This document shows positions 1 through 6,900 of a stretch of DNA of 12,755 nt, piece by piece. Both the position numbers and the translations under genes were made by a program. The DNA is from Flavobacteriales bacterium UBA4660 (lineage in GTDB: Bacteria > Bacteroidota > Bacteroidia > Flavobacteriales_D > Sanyastnellaceae): the NCBI GenBank assembly GCA_002405435.1, contig DHLU01000253.1, forward strand, positions 1 to 12,755. The letters are read 5' to 3'. How positions within the stretch are numbered: position 1 is the first letter of the stretch; every line of letters begins with the position of its first letter. The notes under the pieces were generated by a model, which worked only from the letters and a program-made list of their open reading frames with translations, did no database searches and was not told the DNA's origin.

Positions 1-337
1 TACAGCACACCGGCACACCACCGGAGAAGTATCTTTCATCTTCTGCAGCGACGCCCACCTGCTAGCGCTCAACACACGCTTTCTCCAACATGATTATTAT
101 ACCGATGTGATCACCTTTGATTACTGCGAAGACAAGCGGATATCCGGTGATGTATTTATCTCGGTGGACCGTGTGCGCGACAACGCGAAAAAACACGGAA
201 TACCCTCACCGGAAGAATTCAGGAGGGTCATGCTCCACGGATGCCTGCACCTGCTGGGGTACGGCGACAAAAGCCCGGCAGAAACGAGGCGCATGCGTGC
301 AGCCGAGCAGAAATGGCTCCGCACCTTCACGCGATGA
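1..337 (+). CDS. ybeY: Endoribonuclease YbeY (rRNA maturation factor), 3' part
   Basis: YbeY is a metal-dependent single-strand endoribonuclease acting in 16S rRNA 3'-end maturation and ribosome quality control in the cytoplasm. Only the last 111 codons are in the window. The reading frame is open from base 2, so an internal ATG at 107 is not the start. The visible protein shows the family pattern: GEVSFIFCSD, then LNTRFLQHDYYTDVITFDY, then GDVFIS, then the metal site HGCLHLLGYGD near the C-terminus. Canonical YbeY has H-x3-H-x5-H. Here the two first histidines are present and the third position is Asp (GYGDK), a substitution I recall as usual in Bacteroidota homologues. The gene ends with TGA. 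From memory, ybeY directly precedes mnmG in many Bacteroidota; here a RhuM-Fic gene lies between them. Identification is firm. Confidence 0.93.
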   Translation, partial: TAHRHTTGEVSFIFCSDAHLLALNTRFLQHDYYTDVITFDYCEDKRISGDVFISVDRVRDNAKKHGIPSPEEFRRVMLHGCLHLLGYGDKSPAETRRMRAAEQKWLRTFTR

Positions 338-379
338 GCGGTTTTCAGGCCTGTTGGCCCGCACATTCTGACTTCCTTT

Positions 380-410
380 GTTGACTTCGCCTTATAATGG
401 TGGAGATTTG
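380..410 (+). promoter_or_regulatory. Possible Bacteroidota-type promoter for the RhuM-Fic gene
   Basis: A GTTG element at 380-383 lies 19 bases before GAGATTTG at 403-410, matching the spacing of the Bacteroidota -33 (TTG) and -7 (TAnnTTTG) elements. The -7 box lacks the TA and has one further mismatch, so this is a weak candidate. It would give a leader of about 18 bases before the GTG at 431. Confidence 0.2.
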
Positions 411-430
411 CAAACGCAATACCTCAGGCC

Positions 431-1438
431 GTGAGTGAAATGATCATATACGCCAACGCGGACGACACCACTTCGGTTGAAGTGCGCATGGAACGCGACA
501 CCGTGTGGTTGTCGCTCAACCAGATGGCCGCCCTCTTTGACCGGCACAAAAGCGTCATCAGCCGTCACCTGAAAAATGTGTTTTCCACAGGTGAGCTGGA
601 GCGGGATTCAGTTGTTGCCATTTTTGCAACAACTGCGACTGATGGTAAAACCTATGAAACAGAGCACTTTAACCTCGACGCTATCCTTTCGGTCGGTTAC
701 CGGGTGAACTCACGCAGCGGCACAAGGTTTCGACAGTGGGCCACACGGAGGCTGCACGAGCACCTGGTACAGGGCTATTCACTCAACGAAAGGCGCCTGC
801 AGGAATACCGAGAAGGGTGGACACACCTGAAGCGCGCGATCGGACTTGCCCAATCGGCAAGCGGGTCTAAAGAGTTGAAAGCCAATGAAATAAGTGGCTT
901 GCTGGATATCATAGCCCGGTACGCAGATGCGCTGACCACCCTCGACCGGTTTGACCGTCGCGAACTGGAGAATCTTGGTCTTAACGCGGAAATCACTTTC
1001 GTAATTGAGCTGGAGGAGGCGCGAGGCGTCATCAGGGCGCTTCGAAAAAACCTCAAAGCCACACCCTTGTTTGGCAGTGAGCGGGACGAAAGTTTTGGCG
1101 GCATACTGCGCTCAGTGGTGCAGACCTGGGACGGAGAGTACCTCTATAACTCCATTGAAGAGCAGGCAGCGCACCTCTTGTACTTTGTGATCAAGAACCA
1201 CCCCTTTACCGACGGAAATAAGCGTATCGGGGCGTTTTTGTTTGTTTGGTTCCTTGACCGCAACCAGCACAGGCTCGACCCTGACGGACAGCCCAAGATC
1301 AACGCCAACGGATTGGCAGCCCTGGCGCTGCTGGTTGCCCAGAGCGACCCGGCCCATAAGGAGGATATTATCAAGCTCATCATCAACCTCGTGAAAAATC
1401 CGCTGGAAATTTCACGTGAAACAAGGCCCGGGGCCTGA
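431..1438 (+). CDS. RhuM-family protein with C-terminal Fic/Doc domain
   Basis: This 335-residue protein joins two recognisable parts. Residues 1-125 resemble the virulence RhuM family: TVWLSLNQMAALF (24-36), a DNA-binding-like KSVISRHLKNVF stretch (40-51), and YRVNSRSGTRFRQWA (90-104). Residues 220-275 carry a Fic/Doc motif, HPFTDGNKR at 257-265 with catalytic-type His257. The Lys in GNKR and the absence of a second arginine three residues later are more like Doc (a kinase of EF-Tu) than AMP-transferring Fic (GNGRxxR); the actual activity cannot be told from sequence. I see no S/TxxxE(G/N) inhibitory helix and no antitoxin gene beside it. The start is GTG at 431, giving the family-like MSEMIIYAN; ATG at 440 is the alternative. 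The gene is followed after 12 bases by mnmG and its last codons contain a parS-like site. It appears to be an accessory gene inserted between ybeY and mnmG. Confidence 0.88.
   Translation: MSEMIIYANADDTTSVEVRMERDTVWLSLNQMAALFDRHKSVISRHLKNVFSTGELERDSVVAIFATTATDGKTYETEHFNLDAILSVGYRVNSRSGTRFRQWATRRLHEHLVQGYSLNERRLQEYREGWTHLKRAIGLAQSASGSKELKANEISGLLDIIARYADALTTLDRFDRRELENLGLNAEITFVIELEEARGVIRALRKNLKATPLFGSERDESFGGILRSVVQTWDGEYLYNSIEEQAAHLLYFVIKNHPFTDGNKRIGAFLFVWFLDRNQHRLDPDGQPKINANGLAALALLVAQSDPAHKEDIIKLIINLVKNPLEISRETRPGA
1408..1423. other. parS-like ParB-binding site 1
   Basis: AATTTCACGTGAAACA matches the bacterial parS consensus TGTTTCACGTGAAACA at 14 of 16 positions and contains a perfect 12-base palindrome, TTTCACGTGAAA (1410-1421). 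ParB/Spo0J clamps load at such sites to organise and segregate the origin region. The site is inside the 3' end of the RhuM-Fic coding region (residues Ile327 to Thr331), 28 bases before the mnmG start. CACGTG occurs only twice in the window, here and at site 2. Confidence 0.75.
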
Positions 1439-1450
1439 AACTGAATAGCA

Positions 1451-3322
1451 GTGGAAAGAAAATATGACGTCATCGTAGTGGGTGCAGGCCATGCCGGTAA
1501 TGAAGCCGCGGCCGCTGCTGCAAACATGGGATGCAGCACCCTGCTGATTACGATGGACATGACCAAGATCGGGCAAATGAGCTGCAACCCGGCCATGGGT
1601 GGCATTGCCAAAGGACAGATCGTTCGTGAAATAGATGCACTGGGCGGTTACAGCGGCATTGTGTCGGACCGCACGGCCATACAGTTTCGGATGCTCAATC
1701 GCAGCAAGGGACCGGCCATGTGGAGTCCCAGGACCCAAAATGACCGTATGCGGTTTTCCGAAACCTGGCGTTACCTGCTCGAACAAACGCCCAAGATTGA
1801 CTTCTGGCAGGATATGGTAGTGGAAATACTGGTCGGCGGAGGAAAGGTGCAAGGTGTGCGAACGGGCTTGGGCATTTGTTTCACGGGAAACAACGTCATT
1901 ATTACCAGCGGAACCTTTCTCAATGGCGTCATCCATATCGGAGAAAAGCAGTTTGGTGGAGGCCGTATCGGGGAGAAGCGCGCCGAGGGCTTAACAGAAC
2001 AGCTGGTTAGCCTGGGTTTCACGGCGGGTCGCATGAAGACGGGAACACCGCCGCGCATCGACGGGCGCAGCCTTGATTACACCCGCATGGAAGAACAGCA
2101 GGGCGACGCGGTTCCGGGCAAGTTCTCCTACCTCGATACGCCCCGGCTGGAAAAGCAGCGCTCGTGCTGGATTACTTATACCAACCCTCTGGTACATGAG
2201 ATGCTGGCTACCGGATTTGAGCAATCACCCATGTTTGCCGGCCGTATCCAGGGTGTGGGGCCCCGCTATTGTCCGAGCATTGAGGACAAAATCACCCGTT
2301 TTGCTGACCGCGATAGGCACCAGCTGTTTGCCGAACCGGAGGGTTGGGACACCGTGGAGGTCTATGTGAACGGCTTTTCGACCAGCCTGCCGGAAGACGT
2401 GCAGCAGAAGGCTTTGGAGCTGATTCCCGGATTTGAAAAGGCCAGGATGTTCCGCCCCGGATATGCCATAGAGTACGATTTTTTTCCGCCAGACCAGCTC
2501 AAGCACACCCTGGAGACCAAAGACCTGCCTGGACTCTTTATGGCCGGCCAGATCAACGGCACTACGGGGTATGAAGAAGCCGCCTGCCAGGGCCTGGTTG
2601 CGGGGATCAATGCGGCGCTCAGGGTCCGTGACGAGGCTCCCTTTGTGCTCGGCCGCGATGAGGCCTACATCGGTGTCCTGATCGACGACCTTATCAGCAA
2701 GGGTACCGATGAGCCCTACAGAATGTTTACCAGCCGCGCTGAGTTTCGCACCCTGCTCAGGCAAGATAATGCCGACCTGCGCCTCACCCCACGCGCTCAT
2801 GCCATCGGACTGGCCTCTGAAGAGCGTCTGCGCCGAGTGGGGTCTAAGAGAGAAGGCACCGTTGCGTTGGAAAAGTTGCTGGCCTCGCATAAACCGGATG
2901 CGGAAACGTGGGCGCCGCTGCTCAGCCACTTCGGCACCGACCCGGTTAGCCAGCGAACGGCGCTGGCAGCCATTTTGGCCAGGCCACAATCGGATATGGC
3001 CACCTTGCGCTCCGCGTTCCCCGAAGTGGAGGCCGTTTTAAGGCCATACGGGCCGTTAGGTGATGAAATTGCCGAGCAAGCGGAGATCAGTGCCAAATAC
3101 GCCGGATACCTCGCTAAAGAGCGCGAAATGGCCTCCAAGATGTCGCGCCTTGACCACATCCCGCTGCCGCTCGACTACGATTACCAGCGGTTGCAGTCGC
3201 TCAGCACCGAAGCGCGCAACAAGCTCTCCCATATACGACCCGAAACCCTCGGCCAGGCCAGCAGAATCTCTGGCGTGAATCCAACCGATATCGCGGTCCT
3301 GCTGGTCTCTCTCGGGCGTTAG
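1451..3322 (+). CDS. mnmG: MnmG (GidA), tRNA wobble-uridine cmnm5U synthesis flavoprotein
   Basis: With MnmE, MnmG installs the 5-carboxymethylaminomethyl group on wobble uridine 34 of several tRNAs, using FAD, NADH, glycine and methylene-THF. The 623-residue length is normal for the family. The N-terminal dinucleotide fold is [15 protein letters not shown] (residues 9-23). Cys45 ([12 protein letters not shown]) and Cys274 (RYCPSIEDK) correspond to the two conserved catalytic-region cysteines. Other hallmarks are [26 protein letters not shown], the FAD-binding [16 protein letters not shown], and [22 protein letters not shown] in two adjoining blocks. The C-terminal helical MnmE/tRNA-binding domain ends [20 protein letters not shown] and so on to SLGR. 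The start is GTG at 1451, because no in-frame ATG precedes the Rossmann fold. The gene is 12 bases after the RhuM-Fic stop and is probably co-transcribed with it. parS-like sites lie at both ends. Confidence 0.98.
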   Translation: MERKYDVIVVGAGHAGNEAAAAAANMGCSTLLITMDMTKIGQMSCNPAMGGIAKGQIVREIDALGGYSGIVSDRTAIQFRMLNRSKGPAMWSPRTQNDRMRFSETWRYLLEQTPKIDFWQDMVVEILVGGGKVQGVRTGLGICFTGNNVIITSGTFLNGVIHIGEKQFGGGRIGEKRAEGLTEQLVSLGFTAGRMKTGTPPRIDGRSLDYTRMEEQQGDAVPGKFSYLDTPRLEKQRSCWITYTNPLVHEMLATGFEQSPMFAGRIQGVGPRYCPSIEDKITRFADRDRHQLFAEPEGWDTVEVYVNGFSTSLPEDVQQKALELIPGFEKARMFRPGYAIEYDFFPPDQLKHTLETKDLPGLFMAGQINGTTGYEEAACQGLVAGINAALRVRDEAPFVLGRDEAYIGVLIDDLISKGTDEPYRMFTSRAEFRTLLRQDNADLRLTPRAHAIGLASEERLRRVGSKREGTVALEKLLASHKPDAETWAPLLSHFGTDPVSQRTALAAILARPQSDMATLRSAFPEVEAVLRPYGPLGDEIAEQAEISAKYAGYLAKEREMASKMSRLDHIPLPLDYDYQRLQSLSTEARNKLSHIRPETLGQASRISGVNPTDIAVLLVSLGR

Positions 3323-3336
3323 TTCCACGTGAAACA
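3321..3336. other. parS-like ParB-binding site 2
   Basis: AGTTCCACGTGAAACA matches the Bacillus-type parS TGTTCCACGTGAAACA at 15 of 16 positions. It overlaps the last two bases of the mnmG TAG stop. Its centre is 1,913 bases from that of site 1, so the two sites bracket mnmG. parS sites are commonly clustered near the origin, and gidA/mnmG is an origin-proximal gene in many bacteria. Confidence 0.85.
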
Positions 3337-3351
3337 GTAGGTTGTCGACTC

Positions 3352-3380
3352 GGCCGCAATCCGGCCTTTCTTCCGTTTTT
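3352..3380 (+). terminator. Probable intrinsic terminator after mnmG
   Basis: GGCCG (3352-3356) pairs with CGGCC (3362-3366) around a CAATC loop, followed by a T-rich tail (TTTCTTCCGTTTTTC). The stem is only 5 base pairs but all G-C, and the tail is interrupted, so strength is uncertain. It lies 30 bases after the mnmG stop. Confidence 0.5.
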
Positions 3381-3493
3381 CTTCTCAGACGGTTTAGCGG
3401 CCCATTACGCGCCCGAAGGGGGCTTTGGCCAGTAGGTGTCAGGCCTGGAGAGATCTGCGCTGTAACGCGCTGCAAATGCGCCTGGCTCAACCC

Positions 3494-3518
3494 ATGGGGT
3501 GCTGCGCACTAGCCCCAT
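3494..3518. repeat. GC-rich imperfect hairpin between convergent mnmG and TauE genes
   Basis: ATGGGG (3494-3499) is complementary to CCCCAT (3513-3518), and the interval contains a further TGC/GCA pairing. There is no adjacent T-run, so it is not an obvious terminator. The rest of the spacer 3337-3555 shows no convincing gene. Confidence 0.3.
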
Positions 3519-3555
3519 CGGACAGCGGAATGGATATTTCTGACCCGTAAGGGGC

Positions 3556-4287
3556 CTAGACGCCCCAGACCAGCTTCAGACCAGCTGCAGCCAGCACCAG
3601 CGCCAGCAGCGCGCGGATTATCTCAGCGGAAAAGCGTGTGCTGCCCAGCCAGGCCCCCACCGAGCCGCCTGCAACCACAGCCGGAATCCACCACGCCATG
3701 CCCTCAGGAACGGACTGAAGCGAACCCAGATGCCCTGCCAGTCCTGCGCAGGAGTTGACCAGAATGAATGCGGCAGACACCGCCGCCGTGGTCTTCATGC
3801 TGGCCCACCGGCACATAATCAGCAGCGGGCTCAGAAAGATGCCGCCACCTACCCCGGTAAGACCTGAAACGAAGCCTATAACGGCCCCTGCGGTTAGTGT
3901 AATGCCTGCTGTAAGGGGCAGTATAGGCTTACCGGAGTCTGTTTTTTTCCAAAGGATAATACAGGCCGAAAACAAGAGCATGCCGCCCATCAGCGCTTTG
4001 AGCCAAGGCAGCGGCAACTGCAGGTATCCGCCGAGAAATGCCGCGGGTACAGAGGTCGCGGCGAAGGGCCAGAAGAGTGGAAGGGAGAAGTGGCCGGCCC
4101 TGTAAAAGCGATAGCCAGCAATCAGGGCCACCACGATGTTAAGGCAAAGCGCCGTGGGTTTGATTTCCTGGGGCAAAAACCCCCATAACGCCATCACGGC
4201 GATATAGCCCGATGCACCGGCATGACCAACGGAAGCGTACAGAAAAGCCACCAGCAGAAAAGGCAAGAGGAGTTCCGTCGGATGCAT
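3556..4287 (-). CDS. TauE/SafE-family membrane transporter
   Basis: This 243-residue, strongly hydrophobic protein has the look of the TauE/SafE permease family (about 240-270 residues, around eight membrane segments), whose members are proposed to export sulfite, sulfoacetate or related anions; the substrate here is unknown. The family's internal duplication is visible: ASVGHAGASGYIAVM (18-32) in the first half and SGLTGVGGGIFLSPLLI (141-157) in the second. Hydrophobic segments run through most of residues 5-35, 45-60, 70-90, 95-115, 125-160, 165-185, 198-215 and 222-242. I chose the ATG at 4287 (MHPTELLLP) rather than the in-frame TTG at 4293, because a consensus -7 box ends three bases upstream of it. 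It stands alone, convergent with mnmG and downstream of the T9SS gene but separated from it by a terminator. Confidence 0.9.
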   Translation of the reverse strand: MHPTELLLPFLLVAFLYASVGHAGASGYIAVMALWGFLPQEIKPTALCLNIVVALIAGYRFYRAGHFSLPLFWPFAATSVPAAFLGGYLQLPLPWLKALMGGMLLFSACIILWKKTDSGKPILPLTAGITLTAGAVIGFVSGLTGVGGGIFLSPLLIMCRWASMKTTAAVSAAFILVNSCAGLAGHLGSLQSVPEGMAWWIPAVVAGGSVGAWLGSTRFSAEIIRALLALVLAAAGLKLVWGV

Positions 4288-4290
4288 GGG

Positions 4291-4298
4291 CAAAAGTA
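4291..4298 (-). promoter_or_regulatory. Bacteroidota -7 promoter box of the TauE/SafE gene
   Basis: On the - strand TACTTTTG is an exact match to TAnnTTTG. It ends three bases before the ATG at 4287, which implies a leaderless or nearly leaderless transcript. No good TTG -33 element is seen at the usual distance, where the sequence is TTTA-like. Confidence 0.4.
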
Positions 4299-4335
4299 GC
4301 CGCGTCAGGTCAGGATAAACCCTAACGCTGCGTCG

Positions 4336-4382
4336 CTAAATAAAGCAAAACCGCCGGGCCTGTCTAGACGCCGGGGGTTTGC
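4336..4382 (-). terminator. Probable terminator of the CNY-repeat T9SS gene
   Basis: Read on the - strand, GCAAACC and GGTTTTGC at the two ends (4382 to 4345) pair with one bulge, and inner CCGG/CCGG pairing continues the stem around a GTCTAGAC loop. The stem is followed by TTTATTTAG. It lies 18-64 bases past the stop of the gene at 4400-6529 and before the TauE promoter. Bulges make it less certain than the terminator at 11857. Confidence 0.5.
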
Positions 4383-4399
4383 TATAAGCTTTTTTAGGG

Positions 4400-6529
4400 T
4401 CAGCGCACAGCGACGAACCTGTTGCGGAGCACCAGGCCGCTGCGGGTTTCCAACAGAAGGATGTATGCCCCCTGTACAAGCGCACTGTTGAAATGAACCA
4501 CAAGGTCTTCGTCCCCCATGGTTTCTGTGGTGCCACTCATCACTTCTCGGCCGGCTTGGTCAAGGCAGCGGATTTCAACGATGTCTGAGGAGGAAACGCC
4601 CTGCAGGTTGACAAACAAATCACTGCCTGCAAGCGGGTTCGGGTATAAAGACGCTGAGGCCTCCATACTTTCGGTAAATCCTTCCTGCTCCATCCACTCA
4701 ATGTCAAAACTTGAAGGCGGTGTTTCTGTTTCTCCCCCTTCTGCTGCCGCTATCGAAGACGAAACGGTCGACATACACAGCGCAGGTCCCCAATTACCCG
4801 CGCCATAGCTGAAGATCGGGCGAACCCTTACCTGGTAAGTGGCATTGGCTACAAGACCGGGCACTGAATTCAATACGATAAACCGTGTGGCAGCGCCCCG
4901 CAAACGGTAAATCGGCGGCTGGGGAATGTCGGTGCGTGTAAACTCCCACTGGTAGTCAGTGGACATGCAGACAAAAGGCTCACCCGCAATGCTGCTGCCG
5001 AGCAGGTTTGGTCCGTCGGCACACTGGTCTTGCGGACGAATGCTCATCAGGGGTTGCGGACCGATGACCATGGTCGTGATTTCATCACTGATAATGGAGA
5101 GCGCATCCACTCCGCCAGCGGCATCAAGCAACTGGTGGGTGGTGTTCACCCTAACGTTAAAATCCTGGTTCCAACGCATGCCCGGGACATCTCTGAGCAC
5201 GAAATAGGTGCTGTTGGTGGTGGTCAGTGACGTGGTCACCAGGGTGGCATTGTTGGTAAACTGAAAATGGTACTGGTAGGCGCCGGTCCAATCGGCCTTG
5301 GCAACCAGACAGGTGTTGCTGTAAAGGGGAATCGGATTGTCTATGCGGCTGTCGGGCACTTCTTGCAGGCAGATGTCAACCCAGCCGGTCCCGAAACCGC
5401 TGTTATTGTTGCGAACAACGAGGTAGTAAGTATTGCCGAGGATGAACGCATCCTTGTTCATGTATTCATAGCCGGTACCCGCAATGACGTTTTCCTGGTC
5501 GATCATAACGCCCGCTGCATCCTGCAATTCAACGACCACATCGAGCGCACCGCTGAACACTTCCACGCGCACCCCGGTGCTGGCCGGCTGAAACGAATAC
5601 CAGAGGTCCTCTCCGGTCACTACCGTGCTGAAGGTGTTGGCAGAAGGGGTGGCGAAACCTATGAAGGCCGCAAGGATGTTGTTGCAGGTGCCGAAGGGAG
5701 ACGGTGTCAGGGCCACAGCTCCGGCCTTTTCATCGTTGAGCGGCTGGCCTATGCAATTGCAATCAGGCTGCACCACATCGGGGAATGTGCTGAGATCTCC
5801 GTCGTCGCAGCTGGCACCTACAACGATACATGAGCCGTCGTCACAGCCGGCGGCAGGGTCGTAGTTGCAGGCAATGGCATTGTTGCAGCCCGGATACACA
5901 CACGAGCCATCGTTCACGTTGGCGGCAGGATTGTAGTTGCACGCGATGGGATCAGTGCAGCCAGACACGGGGAGGGCTGTCACAGTGCCATTCAGCGAAA
6001 GGTTGGTCAGACGCTGTTGGCCTGCCAGCGAAGCCGCGCCAAACGCAAATACACGCACCAGCAGGGGGTTAGTGGTGGAGAAGTCTGCCATGTTCCACGT
6101 CAGGGGGGCGGGGTTGGAGCAAACGCCGGAAGGCAATAGTATGTTGCTACCGTTGTTGATCCAGGTACTTCCACCATCAAGGCTGTAGGCGACGCGGTAC
6201 AACGTTGGCCCAGACGAATTGCGCTGGTTGTCGGTGTAGAATGAAGTCACGTTCAGCTGGTAGCCCGGCGCCGGTGTTACGGTGAATTGTATTGCAGACA
6301 GAGACGGCAAATAGACGGTCGTGCTGGGGAAATTCCGGGAACGAAAACCGTCAAGACAACCCGAGGTAAGGGAAAGAACGCCGTTGACCCGGCCAAGTCC
6401 GGTCCCTGTGGCATTGGCAGCCACAAAGCTTGGAACCCCGTTGATGTCATTGGTGAATTGGTAAATCTGAGCGCGCGTGTCGCTGAATACGAAGGCATAA
6501 AACGCCAGCAGAAATAGCACTTTTCTCAT
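4400..6529 (-). CDS. T9SS-exported protein with CNY cysteine repeats and PPC-like domain
   Basis: This 709-residue protein has a signal peptide (MRKVLFLLAFYAFVFSDTRA, probable cleavage before Gln21) and a type A T9SS C-terminal sorting domain (about 627-709, beginning SLYPNPLAG and ending in a basic short tail), so it should be moved through the outer membrane and anchored or released at the surface. In between are a beta-rich N-terminal region (21-186), two tandem cysteine repeats (191-234: CTDPIACNYNPAANVNDGSC, then a similar ACNYDPAAGCDDGSC), a CDDGD...DCNCIG motif (241-261), a region like bacterial pre-peptidase C-terminal domains (265-390), and two fibronectin-like segments (about 398-590). 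No enzymatic motif is visible, so it may be a structural or adhesive surface protein (inference). It starts at ATG 6529 after a 371-base spacer and is the same strand as the kinase/regulator operon upstream. Confidence 0.9.
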   Translation of the reverse strand: MRKVLFLLAFYAFVFSDTRAQIYQFTNDINGVPSFVAANATGTGLGRVNGVLSLTSGCLDGFRSRNFPSTTVYLPSLSAIQFTVTPAPGYQLNVTSFYTDNQRNSSGPTLYRVAYSLDGGSTWINNGSNILLPSGVCSNPAPLTWNMADFSTTNPLLVRVFAFGAASLAGQQRLTNLSLNGTVTALPVSGCTDPIACNYNPAANVNDGSCVYPGCNNAIACNYDPAAGCDDGSCIVVGASCDDGDLSTFPDVVQPDCNCIGQPLNDEKAGAVALTPSPFGTCNNILAAFIGFATPSANTFSTVVTGEDLWYSFQPASTGVRVEVFSGALDVVVELQDAAGVMIDQENVIAGTGYEYMNKDAFILGNTYYLVVRNNNSGFGTGWVDICLQEVPDSRIDNPIPLYSNTCLVAKADWTGAYQYHFQFTNNATLVTTSLTTTNSTYFVLRDVPGMRWNQDFNVRVNTTHQLLDAAGGVDALSIISDEITTMVIGPQPLMSIRPQDQCADGPNLLGSSIAGEPFVCMSTDYQWEFTRTDIPQPPIYRLRGAATRFIVLNSVPGLVANATYQVRVRPIFSYGAGNWGPALCMSTVSSSIAAAEGGETETPPSSFDIEWMEQEGFTESMEASASLYPNPLAGSDLFVNLQGVSSSDIVEIRCLDQAGREVMSGTTETMGDEDLVVHFNSALVQGAYILLLETRSGLVLRNRFVAVR

Positions 6530-6531
6530 GG

Positions 6532-6539
6532 GAAATCTA
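6532..6539 (-). promoter_or_regulatory. Possible -7 box of the CNY-repeat T9SS gene
   Basis: TAGATTTC on the - strand matches TAnnTTTG at all fixed positions except the last and ends two bases before the ATG at 6529. No TTG element lies at the normal distance (the nearest, 6550-6552, is 10 bases away), so this is tentative. Confidence 0.22.
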
Positions 6540-6728
6540 ATTTTGGTGTCAATTGTTTTTTATACGCTGAAAGGAAGGAAAGGTTAATCATTCAATGGTG
6601 TTTATTCAAACGGAGGTCAAAGTCCCTCTCGTTTTCTGCCGTATTGTTCAAGACAGGGTCATTCCTTAATAAAACGGGTATATCCTCGGTAATTCTTGCG
6701 TTTTCACACCCAACATACAGCACTCTTT

Positions 6729-6745
6729 TTCATGTGCTACATGAA
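6729..6745. repeat. 17-base inverted repeat, possible operator
   Basis: TTCATGT-GCT-ACATGAA is a perfect 7-base inverted repeat with a 3-base spacer. It lies 200 bases upstream of the T9SS gene start and 156 bases past the end of the LuxR-type regulator gene. The size and symmetry suit a dimeric helix-turn-helix regulator. The link to the neighbouring regulator is inference. Confidence 0.5.
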
Positions 6746-6900
6746 TTTGCAAAAGGGTCGGAGCAAATGCGGTTAAGCCGGGCGCAAGGTAACCACAAGG
6801 TCTTGGGTGTCAAAAAAGAAAGTATCCCCATCCGCCTGTGGGTAAACCCGGGTTCGCTTTAACGGATAGGCCCGGGCAATGGCCGCGTCTGTGCCAGCTT

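Larger units (their letters stand above)
6530..6900. other. 371-base non-coding spacer upstream of the CNY-repeat T9SS gene
   Basis: No convincing gene is seen on either strand. Its T9SS-proximal half (6530-6760) is visibly more AT-rich than the flanking genes, as expected for a regulatory region. It contains a 17-base inverted repeat at 6729-6745. The end next to the response regulator has a 10-base palindrome, AACCCGGGTT (6845-6854), and on the - strand a TTTCTTTTTT run (6813-6822) after only weak pairing, so a terminator for the regulator operon is possible but not established. No tRNA or known RNA was recognised. Confidence 0.6.

Noticed and set aside
381..398. TTGACT and TATAAT like a sigma-70 promoter upstream of the RhuM-Fic gene
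   Set aside because: The two elements are only 6 bases apart instead of about 17, and Bacteroidota use different promoter elements.
2225..2989. 254-codon open frame on the - strand
   Set aside because: It lies wholly antisense to well-conserved mnmG and has no recognisable domain; it is a by-product of high-GC codon usage.
5267..5833. 188-codon open frame on the + strand
   Set aside because: Antisense to the CNY-repeat T9SS gene, whose signal peptide and sorting domain confirm the - strand frame.
6091..6106. TGTTCCACGTCAGGGG, resembling a third parS
   Set aside because: Only 11 of 16 positions match; the right half-site is missing, there is no CACGTG core, and it lies inside the T9SS coding region.
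6845..6854. AACCCGGGTT palindrome as an operator or terminator
   Set aside because: It is short, GC-rich, near a second CCCGGG that could occur by chance, and not followed directly by a T-run.
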